A stretch of DNA of 64,000 nucleotides from Acidobacteriota bacterium. GTDB lineage: Bacteria; Acidobacteriota; Terriglobia; Terriglobales; Acidobacteriaceae. The DNA lies in the NCBI GenBank assembly GCA_021813745.1, contig JAKAJO010000022.1:1-64000 (forward strand), written 5' to 3'. The notes beneath the pieces are model-generated. The model did no database searches and was not told the DNA's origin. It worked only from the letters and a program-made list of their open reading frames with translations. Shown here piece after piece: positions 55,114 through 63,130 of the stretch. The stretch's first letter is position 1, and every line of letters starts with the position of its first letter. Both the position numbers and the translations under genes were made by a program.

Positions 55114-57441
55114 ATGGCATCCAATCGAACGATCGTAGCGCCTCCTTCAGACCGAGTCCGACTTATTGTGGCATCTTCCGTGATGCTCACATTCATCTCC
55201 TTCTGGAGAGCCGCATCCATTGTGCTGTGCGATCTGGCCTCCTCGGCATACTACGCAGGCGGCATTGCAGAGCAGGCGATTGGCGCATCCGCTCCGTGGT
55301 TCATCCTCGGCATCATGCTGTTCAGCTTTGCGGTTCGTGCCGTTTATGTTGAAAGCTGTTCGATGTTCACCCGCGGGGGGGTATACCGCGTCGTCAAAGA
55401 GGCGCTAGGCGGCACCTTTGCCAAGCTGAGTGTCTCTGCCCTGATGTTTGACTACATTCTAACGGGCCCAATCTCGGGCGTCTCGGCCGGCCAATACATC
55501 GTGGGACTCATGAACGAATTGTTCGTGGTTGCCGCCCAAAGTCACTGGCTACCTCCAGCCCTGATGGACGCTCACAACAATGCATTTCAGCTCGATGTCA
55601 ATTCGACCTCGGCCCTCATTGCCGCGATCGTCACAATCTACTACTGGTGGCAGAACATCAAGGGTATTGAAGAGTCCAGCGATAAAGCACTTCGGGTCAT
55701 GCAACTCACGACGGTGATGGTTGTGATTCTGATGATCTGGGGCGTCTATTCGGTCCTGATTCGCGGCTCGCATCTTCCGCCAGCCCCAATAGCAGCAAAT
55801 CTGCATTTCAGCAGTGACGCACTCGGCTTCTTGCGCGGCTCGCGCCTTGTCCCCGCCCTGGGACTGTTTGGGATTCTAATGGCGTTCGGTCATTCCATCC
55901 TGGCCATGAGCGGCGAGGAGACTCTGGCCCAGGTTAATCGCGAAATCCAGCATCCAAAGCTCAAGAATCTTAAGCGAGCCGCAATTGTCATCGCGATCTA
56001 CAGCCTCATCTTCACGGGTGGGGCGACACTGCTCGCTTCCATGCTGATTCCGACGTATGAGCGGACGCACATTTATCAGGACAACCTGATCGCTGGTCTG
56101 GCCATGTATATGGTTGGGCCCGCATTTTGGCGCATAGCGTTCCGAATTTTTGTTGTGTTCGTGGGCTTTGTGATTCTTTCCGGGGCGATCAACACTTCGA
56201 TCATTGGCTCAACCGGCGTGCTAATGCGCATTGCGGAAGACGGAGTCCTGACGGACTGGTTTCGAAAGCCGCATCCACGCTTTGGCACGAGTCACCGAAT
56301 CGTTAATCTCGTCTTTGCACTACAAATGTTTACGATCATTTCGACACGCGGCAATATCATCACCCTTGGTGAAGCCTATGCATTCGGCGTGATCTGGTCC
56401 TTTACGTTCAACAGTCTTGCCATTCTTGTCCTGCGCTGGAAATATCACGGTGAACGCGGCTGGAAGGTTCCGCCGAATCTTCGCATCGGCAACACTGAAA
56501 TACCCATCGGACTTATATCGGTCTTTCTTGTGTTGCTGTCTGTCGCGACCGTCAATTTGTTCACCAAAAGTGTGGCGACGATGAGCGGCATTACATTTGC
56601 CGCAGTCTTCTTTGTGATCTTCACGATCTCAGAGCGGCAGAATCTGCGAAAGCATGCTCTCACATCCCGGCAGATGAAGGACCACTTTCAACTTGAGCAT
56701 CAGGAAACGGTGGACCGCGAATCTGTGGCCATTCGTCCTGGCAGTATCCTGGTGACCATGCATGATGCGGCCAATCCTGCAGCATTAAAGTGGGTCCTTT
56801 CCCGCACTCGCACTGAAGACCGAGATGTCGTCGTCGTAAGCGTGCGGATGATGGGCGTGGGTGGACCAGAGTATTTAAGCGCGGAGCAGCAAAGCTTCAG
56901 CGAACATGAGCAGATGCTGTTTACTAAGGCTGTCTCTGTCGCGGAAAGTTTTGGCAAGAGAGTTTCCCTGCTCGTTTTGCCAGCAGGAGACCTCTTTGCG
57001 GCGCTTGTTCAAGGCGCAAACTCACTCGAAGTGGAGTCGGTGGTCTCTGGGTTGTCCAGTACCATGACGGCTGAAGAACAGGCTTTCCACCTGGGCCAGG
57101 CCTGGGAGTCCCTCCCTGAGCCCAAGCGACAATTCAATTTTTATGTAATCTCGCCCAACGGCGAAGCAAAGTTCTTCTATATCGGGCCCCATGCCCCCGC
57201 TTTGAGCCCTGACGATGTGCAGCTCGTGCATCGTTTGTGGCTAAACATGCGCAGGGATCCCACCGTTTCGGATCTTCACCACAGCGACATCATTACCTAC
57301 GCCCTGACGCGCCTGGCGGGCCAATACGCTCGGGAGAAAGATGAAATCCTGCGCGATCTGCGAAGTCGATGTGGGGATTCTGTTGGTCTGCGAACCGGTG
57401 GTCCTGAGACTCCGTCGATTGCTCGCTCTTCAAAAGATTAG
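55114..57441 (+). CDS. APC-superfamily permease with C-terminal cytoplasmic domain
   Basis: 775-residue protein. The first about 500 residues form an amino-acid/polyamine-organocation permease core of about 12 helices (SSAYYAGGIAEQAIGASAPW, FTRGGVYRVVKEALGGTFAK, AFGHSILAMSGEETLAQVNR). The last about 220 residues are soluble; they begin with a strand pattern like a universal-stress-protein fold (SILVTMHDAANPAALKWVL, VVVVSVRMM), so this may be a permease-USP fusion. Substrate is not predictable. Own promoter upstream; next gene is 250 bases away. Confidence 0.88.
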   Translation: MASNRTIVAPPSDRVRLIVASSVMLTFISFWRAASIVLCDLASSAYYAGGIAEQAIGASAPWFILGIMLFSFAVRAVYVESCSMFTRGGVYRVVKEALGGTFAKLSVSALMFDYILTGPISGVSAGQYIVGLMNELFVVAAQSHWLPPALMDAHNNAFQLDVNSTSALIAAIVTIYYWWQNIKGIEESSDKALRVMQLTTVMVVILMIWGVYSVLIRGSHLPPAPIAANLHFSSDALGFLRGSRLVPALGLFGILMAFGHSILAMSGEETLAQVNREIQHPKLKNLKRAAIVIAIYSLIFTGGATLLASMLIPTYERTHIYQDNLIAGLAMYMVGPAFWRIAFRIFVVFVGFVILSGAINTSIIGSTGVLMRIAEDGVLTDWFRKPHPRFGTSHRIVNLVFALQMFTIISTRGNIITLGEAYAFGVIWSFTFNSLAILVLRWKYHGERGWKVPPNLRIGNTEIPIGLISVFLVLLSVATVNLFTKSVATMSGITFAAVFFVIFTISERQNLRKHALTSRQMKDHFQLEHQETVDRESVAIRPGSILVTMHDAANPAALKWVLSRTRTEDRDVVVVSVRMMGVGGPEYLSAEQQSFSEHEQMLFTKAVSVAESFGKRVSLLVLPAGDLFAALVQGANSLEVESVVSGLSSTMTAEEQAFHLGQAWESLPEPKRQFNFYVISPNGEAKFFYIGPHAPALSPDDVQLVHRLWLNMRRDPTVSDLHHSDIITYALTRLAGQYAREKDEILRDLRSRCGDSVGLRTGGPETPSIARSSKD

Positions 57442-57576
57442 CAAAATCTCGATCCAATGGTCTGGGTTCAGTGGGTTTCCCGGAGCCACTGGCGTTGTTA
57501 GCGTTTTAGTTGACTCTGCCCATGTGAATAAAGAGCCCGAATATCAGACTTCTCAAAGATGTATGTGGTTTTTTGT

Positions 57577-57605
57577 TTGTAAAAGAGTCTATAGTTCTTT
57601 ATGCT
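57577..57605 (+). promoter_or_regulatory. candidate promoter of small basic-protein gene
   Basis: TTGTAA (57577-57582), 17-base spacer, TATGCT (57600-57605) in an AT-rich gap after the permease gene. Transcription would start near 57612, about 80 bases before the GTG at 57692. Confidence 0.5.
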
Positions 57606-57691
57606 AACGGGTGAATCACACGCTCTCCCAATGGTTGCTCTCACCTTGGCCAAGGGGATGCGCAACTTATGATTTGCAGTCAGGAGGCACG

Positions 57692-57916
57692 GTGGGAGTT
57701 TCAGAGATTCTTGCACAGATTGATCGAGAGATTGCACTTTTGCAGCAGGCACGGGCGATCCTTGGCGGAGGGAGTTTGGGTTCCGGCAGCGGACCCGGTC
57801 GCTCCAGCAAAGGATTGAAGAAGAAGAGGAACCTCACGCCGGAAGGACGCAAGCGGATCGCGGAAGCGGTGAAGAGACGGTGGGCAGAACAGAAGAAGGC
57901 CTCATCCAGTAAATAG
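57692..57916 (+). CDS. small basic protein (acidobacterial-type, unknown function)
   Basis: 74 residues from a GTG with AGGAGG (57682-57687) just upstream. Two parts: an N-terminal coiled-coil-like helix (SEILAQIDREIALLQQARAI) and, after a Gly/Ser linker, a Lys/Arg-rich C-terminal helix (NLTPEGRKRIAEAVKRRWAE). I recall many acidobacterial proteins of this plan, possibly nucleic-acid-binding, but have no proof. Longer frames from 57611 lack a good start. Followed by a strong terminator. Confidence 0.7.
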   Translation: MGVSEILAQIDREIALLQQARAILGGGSLGSGSGPGRSSKGLKKKRNLTPEGRKRIAEAVKRRWAEQKKASSSK

Positions 57917-57932
57917 CCATGAACAATAAGAG

Positions 57933-57975
57933 AGAGCAAGTCATGGGATGTTTCCCAGCTTGCTCTTTTCTTTTG
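57933..57975 (+). terminator. Rho-independent terminator
   Basis: AGAGCAAG (57933-57940) and CTTGCTCT (57959-57966) flank an inner TGGGA/TTCCCA helix, followed by TTTCTTTT. A classic intrinsic terminator for the small basic-protein gene. Confidence 0.85.
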
Positions 57976-57985
57976 CGATCAAGAA

Positions 57986-58720
57986 TTAAACTTTATCGAG
58001 GTTGGATTTGCTCGAGGCGAGAGCATCGCCTGGTTGAATTCGTGCGACATCAATCTCAGGTCCGACAAGTTGCGCCAACTCTTCTGGAGTTCCGGTCAAA
58101 GGTGGGAAAGTTCCGAAGTGAAGTGGAAGAACGCACTTGCAATCGAGAAGACGTGTTGCTAAGGCAGCTTCCTTGGGCCCCATCGTAAAATGCCCTCCGA
58201 TTGGAAGCATTGCTACTTCCGGATGGTAGAGTTCTGCAATCAGTCGCATATCTCCAAAAACGGCGGTGTCCCCTGCATGGTATAAAACTGGCCCGTCCGC
58301 GACGGACAAAACGTACCCAGCAGCCACTCCGACATAGTGGGTCCCCGAGTCATCCTGAGCACCTGCGGAATGCTTGGCTTCAACCATCGTCACCCGCACA
58401 TCCTCAAGTTGCACGCTACCGCCCAGATTCATTCCAATGGATCGCTTGATTCCTTTCGCCCCCAGGAAAGCAGTCAGCTCGTAGATACCTACGATCGTTG
58501 CGCCATGCTTGACGGCGACAGGAACAGCATCCGCGATATGGTCAAAGTGTCCATGAGTCAGAAGAATAAACTGGATCTCGTCTGGCAACTTATATCCGGG
58601 GGGATACTTGGGATTCTGCGAAATGAACGGATCAATCAGGATGTTAGTACCCCTGACGGTCTGAATCAGAACTGTGGAGTGTCCGAGCCAGGTAACCCGC
58701 GTTCCCTTCAGCAATTCCAT
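57986..58720 (-). CDS. UPF0173-type metallo-beta-lactamase-fold hydrolase
   Basis: 244-residue metal-dependent hydrolase; start at ATG 58718-58720 with AGGAGA upstream (a longer frame to 58831 lacks such a site). Motifs are VTWLGHSTVLIQT, LLTHGHFDHIADA (HxHxDH metal site), MVEAKHSAG, LYHAGDTAVFGDM and GGHFTMGPKEAALA, then LPLHFGTFPPL. Substrate unknown. Convergent with the small basic-protein gene across the terminator at 57933-57975. Confidence 0.93.
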   Translation of the reverse strand: MELLKGTRVTWLGHSTVLIQTVRGTNILIDPFISQNPKYPPGYKLPDEIQFILLTHGHFDHIADAVPVAVKHGATIVGIYELTAFLGAKGIKRSIGMNLGGSVQLEDVRVTMVEAKHSAGAQDDSGTHYVGVAAGYVLSVADGPVLYHAGDTAVFGDMRLIAELYHPEVAMLPIGGHFTMGPKEAALATRLLDCKCVLPLHFGTFPPLTGTPEELAQLVGPEIDVARIQPGDALASSKSNLDKV

Positions 58721-58767
58721 AATTTCTCCTATTCTCTCCGTCGATATCGGTTTCTCAGGTCCGATAG

Positions 58768-59424
58768 TCAACGCGTAATAATGACCTCTGACACGCTGTC
58801 CTTTGCAAGAAATTGCTTGAATCCAGACCAACGCGTGAAAAGCCGCTCAATGCTCCGATTGCTGAAAGCGCGCTGGATCGGATAAGGCTGTCCTATTTGT
58901 ACCTCGACCTCATCGCCGGGCGTCACATGAAAGCGGCAATAGGCCGTTTCATCACCTTTTGCCCTCGTGTGGAAGAAGGCGAGAACTTGTCCGCCTGGAT
59001 TGACAGCGTGAAAGAGATGGTCAACGACTGGAACAACCAACGGCTCAGGCAGGTAGTCGAGTGCCGTCCACAACAGCACCACATCGAAGCTTCGTCCTGC
59101 GAACGACAAGGTTTGGTTCAGATAACCTTCGACGTCCCAAATTGGACTTTCAGATTCGTCCAGCCCTTTTTGCCAATCACCGGTCATCGCGTCCCCGACC
59201 GGGTCTGCCAGAAAAATACTGTGTCCCAGACTCGTCAAGTAGTTGATATTCACGGGCGAGGTGGCCCCGGCATCAATCACTCGAAGTCCTGGTTCTGCTT
59301 GTAACCTCTTCCGCAATGCCGCCCATCCACCGGAGTGACGCGGCACGCGGGGCCCATTCATCATCCCGCTCGCGTTGGCTGCCGGTCCCTCATTCTTTCG
59401 ATCAAACAAATGCCGCAACATCAC
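58768..59424 (-). CDS. class I SAM-dependent methyltransferase-like protein
   Basis: 218 residues with a Rossmann-type methyltransferase pattern: RVIDAGATSPVNINYLTSLG (motif I; Gly-rich loop altered to GATSPVN), HSIFLADPV, SFDVVLLWTALDYLPEPLV (motif IV-like) and NPGGQVLAFFHTR. The unusual motif I means SAM binding is plausible but unproven. It lies 47 bases upstream of the hydrolase on the same strand, so the two may be co-transcribed. Target unknown. Confidence 0.7.
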   Translation of the reverse strand: MMLRHLFDRKNEGPAANASGMMNGPRVPRHSGGWAALRKRLQAEPGLRVIDAGATSPVNINYLTSLGHSIFLADPVGDAMTGDWQKGLDESESPIWDVEGYLNQTLSFAGRSFDVVLLWTALDYLPEPLVVPVVDHLFHAVNPGGQVLAFFHTRAKGDETAYCRFHVTPGDEVEVQIGQPYPIQRAFSNRSIERLFTRWSGFKQFLAKDSVSEVIITR

Positions 59425-59565
59425 TATGACACCCTATTGCATCAATATTCGCGCGACTGACCACGTCCGCCCTTGGCATGCATAAGGGGAACAAAGTCAT
59501 CATGACGCCAAGACCGCAGCAACTGCGTAAAATGGCCAAATAGTGGCCCCGGCACTCACAGCAAC

Positions 59566-59922
59566 TTAGCTCTGGGCGGAACCCTCAGCAGCACCCTTCG
59601 TGAGGTCCACTTTGCCTCGGAAGACTGCGTTGTCCTCGATGGCAAGTCGAAGCGCATGGACATCACCCTCCACAAAGCTGCCTGCGCGAAGATCGACTCG
59701 TCCACTCGCGACAATATTGCCCTGCACGCGGCCCAAAATGAGCACGTCCTTGGCGGAGAGGTCTGCTGTCACGTGGGCATTGGGCCCAATCGTCAATCGA
59801 TGCTCGGCAAGGTTCACAATCCCCTCAACGTGACCATCCACGATAAGGTCTTCACTGCCCTTCACTTCTCCACGAATTACAACAGTTTTTCCGATACGTG
59901 CTTGTCCGGAGTCGGCAGCCAT
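59566..59922 (-). CDS. bactofilin
   Basis: Polymer-forming cytoskeletal protein of the bactofilin family, 118 residues. The repeating right-handed beta-helix pattern is evident: GKTVVIRGEVKGSEDLIVDG, HVEGIVNLAEHRLTIGPNAH, VTADLSAKDVLILGRVQGNI, VASGRVDLRAGSFVEGDVHA. Short N- and C-terminal tails are typical of minimal bactofilins. Acts on the membrane side in cell shape or localisation. Not tightly linked to neighbours. Confidence 0.93.
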   Translation of the reverse strand: MAADSGQARIGKTVVIRGEVKGSEDLIVDGHVEGIVNLAEHRLTIGPNAHVTADLSAKDVLILGRVQGNIVASGRVDLRAGSFVEGDVHALRLAIEDNAVFRGKVDLTKGAAEGSAQS

Positions 59923-60174
59923 GATGCAGATCCTTCCTATTGGGTATTCAAGCCTATGAACGGGACTGGGGAAAACGTTGCGTCCCCAAGCGGATTGGCC
60001 TCACGAATCAGTATAAAGAGCCCTTTTGCATCGCAATTGAATTCGGGTCAACACCAGAACCCCTGCCCGCACTATACGCAACAGGCCCCTATTCATTCAA
60101 TTCCGCAACCTCAATCTAACGTGCGAGTCTAATAGAAGAGAGCCAGAGATCGAGATCGCGAATCCGGGACAGGA

Positions 60175-61035
60175 ATGCATCCTCGAAGTGAGTTTCCAAA
60201 CGGAGTCGGAATGATTCTGCTAGGCGCAGCGATTGCCGCGGCATGGCAGACGCCGACTTTCGGGCAGGGACTCCCCATTCTCGTGCAATCGGCGCTTGCC
60301 GCCGAGTTGCAGGCTGCTCAGGACAGAACACACCCCATGTGCTACGATCTTCGCCGGTCGAGTCCGCGACTTACTTCTACGAAGCGAATCTGTGAAACGA
60401 AGGATGGCGCCATCGCGCTCCTGCTTGCGCAGAATGACAAGCCGCTCACTCCCGAGGAATCTGCCCGAGAGCACAATCGGCTGATCGCACTCCAGAACGA
60501 TCCAGGCAGGCAGGCGCATCGCAAGCAGAGCGATGATGCGGACATGGAGCGCGTACTCAAAATTCTGCGGGCGCTGCCAAAGTCCTTTGTTTACACACCG
60601 GCCGGAACGATTATGGGGCCAGATGGTCCGATCGATCATTTCCATTTTTCTCCTAACCCCGATTTCGTCTCTCAAAGTCTGGAGACTCTTCCGATGACGC
60701 AAATGGTGGGGGACATCTGGATTGATCGTAAGCAAGGTCGAGTGGCGAAACTCGAAGGCTATCTGCGCCAAGATGTCGATTTTGGCTGGGGCATTCTGGG
60801 GCAGCTTAACAAGGGCGGTTGGATTCGTATCGAGCAGGCTGATGTCGGTGGAGGACAGTGGCGAATCACTCATTTCCAAATTGAAATGACAGGTCGCGTA
60901 CTCATTAAGAACCGTGTCTTCAGTTCGGACCAGCGTCTCACCCATTTCAAACAGATATTAGCTCAAACGAACTATCAGGATGCAATCCGCATGTTGCTGG
61001 AGGGTCAAAACTTACCCCAGGGAATGACCCCCTGA
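60175..61035 (+). CDS. secreted hypothetical protein
   Basis: 286 residues with a hydrophobic N-terminal segment (GMILLGAAIAAAWQTPTFGQ) likely to be a signal peptide. The mature part has no family I can name; it is rich in charged and aromatic residues with recurrent strands (TPAGTIMGPDGPIDHFHFSP, IWIDRKQGRVAKLEGYLRQD, WRITHFQIEMTGRVLIKN), resembling outer-membrane-lipoprotein-sorting-like or lipid-binding folds only loosely. A further in-frame ATG sits at residue 13, just before the hydrophobic core. Convergent with atpE through the terminator at 61045. Confidence 0.7.
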   Translation: MHPRSEFPNGVGMILLGAAIAAAWQTPTFGQGLPILVQSALAAELQAAQDRTHPMCYDLRRSSPRLTSTKRICETKDGAIALLLAQNDKPLTPEESAREHNRLIALQNDPGRQAHRKQSDDADMERVLKILRALPKSFVYTPAGTIMGPDGPIDHFHFSPNPDFVSQSLETLPMTQMVGDIWIDRKQGRVAKLEGYLRQDVDFGWGILGQLNKGGWIRIEQADVGGGQWRITHFQIEMTGRVLIKNRVFSSDQRLTHFKQILAQTNYQDAIRMLLEGQNLPQGMTP

Positions 61036-61044
61036 CGACCATAA

Positions 61045-61086
61045 AAAGGCCTGGCAGCGCAAATCGCATTACGCTGCCAGGCCTTT
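61045..61086. terminator. bidirectional terminator
   Basis: A perfect 15-bp stem AAAGGCCTGGCAGCG / CGCTGCCAGGCCTTT with a 12-base loop between the convergent secreted-protein and atpE genes; it ends in TTTCTTT on the plus strand and in TTTTTAT on the minus. Confidence 0.9.
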
Positions 61087-61102
61087 CTTTGAAGCCACGG
61101 AC

Positions 61103-61402
61103 TCAGTGAATTTTTGCGAAGACGACCACAAGGGTGAAAAGAGTCAATGACTCGATAAAGGCAAGACCCAGGACCAGCAAAAGCTGAATTCCCGCACGCG
61201 TCCCAGGATTACGGGCAAGTGCTTCCGTCGCCGATCCAACGGCGCGCCCCTGTCCAAGCCCGCACAGACCAGCGGCGATGCCCATTCCGATTCCGGCACC
61301 AATGGGGGCCATATCCGTCACGGACGAACCGCCCTGTGCAAACGCCGGAATGGCAAAGCAAAGAGCAGACAATGCCATCAGTACATTTTGAAGTTTCCGC
61401 AT
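61103..61402 (-). CDS. atpE: ATP synthase F0 subunit c
   Basis: Proteolipid rotor subunit, 99 residues against the usual 75-85. The extra N-terminus is signal-peptide-like (KLQNVLMALSALCFAIPAFA). The hairpin has helix 1 with GLCGLGQGRAVGSATEALAR and NPG loop, then helix 2 with the ion-binding carboxylate Glu in LVLGLAFIESLTLF. The Gln of GLGQGRAV and Glu-Ser in helix 2 resemble Na+-binding c-subunits, but a Thr and Tyr expected there are Leu and Phe. Last gene of the F0 block. Confidence 0.95.
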   Translation of the reverse strand: MRKLQNVLMALSALCFAIPAFAQGGSSVTDMAPIGAGIGMGIAAGLCGLGQGRAVGSATEALARNPGTRAGIQLLLVLGLAFIESLTLFTLVVVFAKIH

Positions 61403-61557
61403 GATTCTCCAGCTTCCCTATGAATTAACCGCCAGTGGGTGGTTGAGACTCACCGTGCTGGCCCCCTCACACTTGCGGTCTTTCCGTTGATCCGGAGCGG
61501 AAGCGTTCCCCGGCGGAATCTTGTTCATTACCTTCATTGCAGAATCCAAATCGCGAC

Positions 61558-62289
61558 TTAGTGCTCGTGTGCCACAGCCTGCGACAGATAAATCATCGCC
61601 AGCAACATAAAGACATACGCCTGGATCAGCGACACAGCAAAGTGGAGCAAGAGTGGCGCCACTGGAATCGCCAGAGGAATCATTGAAAAGGCCACCAGAG
61701 TAAGGAGATCACTGGCGAGCATATTGGCGTAAAGACGGATGGTCAGGGACATAACCCGGGCCAGATGCGAGATGATTTCGATCGGGAACAGCAGCGGGGC
61801 CAGCCACCACAGCGGCCCGGCAAAATGCTTCAAATATCCGATCGGCCCCTGAACGCGAACGCCGTGGAAGTTGTAATACAGGAATGTAAGTACCGCAATA
61901 CCCAAAGGAACAACCGGCTGGCTAGTCGGTGTAATGATCCGCGGAAGCAGGCCAAGCAGGTTATTGAGGACCACAAACAAGGCAACGCAGGTGACGAAGG
62001 CCTGGAAGCGAGTGTGGTCATGCCCGATGACCTGTTCCCCTTGCCCGCCCGTAAACTCGTGAATCAATTCCGCAATCTGCTGCGCTGGGTTGGGTTTTTC
62101 CACGGAAAGGGTAAGGCGCACAATCAAGAAGAATACAATCAGGCCGAAGGCCACAGTCAGTTCCAGGGCGAACGTGTCAGAGATGACCGTCCTCGGGTTC
62201 GCAGATAGTCCGACGGCGTGCATGGCGGAAGCCGCAATACTACCCAACAGATCATTCCAGACGCGTGTTATGGCTAAAGTATCCTGCAT
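61558..62289 (-). CDS. atpB: ATP synthase F0 subunit a
   Basis: Stator membrane subunit forming the proton half-channels, 243 residues. Conserved arginine helix is seen as MSLTIRLYANMLASDLLTLV (essential Arg); other family regions are FVVLNNLLGLLPRI, GYLKHFAGPLWW and FMLLAMIYLSQAVAHEH at the C-terminus. The N-terminus is short. It lies 155 bases upstream of atpE (rather long for this pair) and 41 bases downstream of the atpI-like gene. Confidence 0.95.
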   Translation of the reverse strand: MQDTLAITRVWNDLLGSIAASAMHAVGLSANPRTVISDTFALELTVAFGLIVFFLIVRLTLSVEKPNPAQQIAELIHEFTGGQGEQVIGHDHTRFQAFVTCVALFVVLNNLLGLLPRIITPTSQPVVPLGIAVLTFLYYNFHGVRVQGPIGYLKHFAGPLWWLAPLLFPIEIISHLARVMSLTIRLYANMLASDLLTLVAFSMIPLAIPVAPLLLHFAVSLIQAYVFMLLAMIYLSQAVAHEH

Positions 62290-62330
62290 CGTTCCGCATG
62301 TCTTTCTGTTTTCCGGGCAGGTTGCACGGC

Positions 62331-62744
62331 TTAGTCACGCAGTAGCCGTAGAGATACCCAGACCGTGGCCAATACCGCCAAACCCAGCCCGCACAGAAGC
62401 GCTACGACTGAACCCCGGAAACACTTTAGGCTACCATAAATGACCCCTGCGAAGATGAAGAGTCTTAAGAGGAAAAAGGTGACCGCTGTGGCCGCCCCTC
62501 TCGGGGTTTGCTGTTTGTCCAGTTTTGCGTTGAGAAGGCGGATCAGTCTCTGCCACTCAAAAATGCTGACTGCCGAAATAGCGGCTCCGGTAAAGAGCAT
62601 GGCAGCATTCCGCCATCCCGAGGCCCACCAGAGAAGAGCGGAGCCAAGCACTCCCATCAGCGCCGTCAGTCGAATCGCCTGCATCAGCAAGGCGGAGAGT
62701 CCCTCATCGGTAAGACTCACAATAGGATGCGTCTCGTCCGTCAT
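62331..62744 (-). CDS. ATP synthase-associated membrane protein (AtpI-like)
   Basis: 137-residue protein with four hydrophobic segments, immediately before atpB and overlapping atpZ (ATGA). Size, topology and position match the ATP synthase subunit I/assembly protein class, although sequence motifs are not diagnostic. Members help c-ring assembly. Without a database comparison the assignment rests on context. Confidence 0.75.
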   Translation of the reverse strand: MTDETHPIVSLTDEGLSALLMQAIRLTALMGVLGSALLWWASGWRNAAMLFTGAAISAVSIFEWQRLIRLLNAKLDKQQTPRGAATAVTFFLLRLFIFAGVIYGSLKCFRGSVVALLCGLGLAVLATVWVSLRLLRD

Positions 62745-63043
62745 GATCCTCTATTGTCTTTTACTCGTTTTCGCTCCGCTGCGTCACTCTTAGGGCCTGT
62801 CGAAAGGACCATCCGAATGACATGCACCATACCGGCAATTCCGCCAAAAACGATTCCGGCCAAACCGATCCAGGACTGATGAAGACGGTGGTCAAGCCAA
62901 GAGCCGAAAAGCCACCCGACGAAAGCTGCACAGGGCAAAAGAATAGCAATCTGCATCAACTTCTCAGCCTGAACCAGGCTCTCGATGCCACTGGACATTC
63001 TGCTCTGAGATTGCTTGCTCGAAATGGGCCGGTTGTAAGCCAT
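62741..63043 (-). CDS. atpZ: AtpZ/AtpI-family protein
   Basis: 100 residues with two membrane helices ([40 protein letters not shown]), characteristic of the AtpZ half of the AtpZ/AtpI complex, including the GWLFGSWLD and GGIAGM motifs. First gene of the F0 set. Its ATG region is divergent from lysS across 87 bases that must hold promoters for both. Confidence 0.85.
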   Translation of the reverse strand: MAYNRPISSKQSQSRMSSGIESLVQAEKLMQIAILLPCAAFVGWLFGSWLDHRLHQSWIGLAGIVFGGIAGMVHVIRMVLSTGPKSDAAERKRVKDNRGS

Positions 63044-63084
63044 GAAAGCTGGTTCCTAGCATACATTGGTCAGGGACAACCGGG

Positions 63085-63090
63085 TATACT
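63085..63090 (+). promoter_or_regulatory. possible lysS -10 hexamer
   Basis: TATACT in the divergent atpZ/lysS gap; no good -35 at 16-18 bases upstream, so only a tentative call. Confidence 0.3.
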
Positions 63091-63130
63091 TCACTCTTGG
63101 CACCTTGTCCAACGGATGGAAGGAAGTCTC

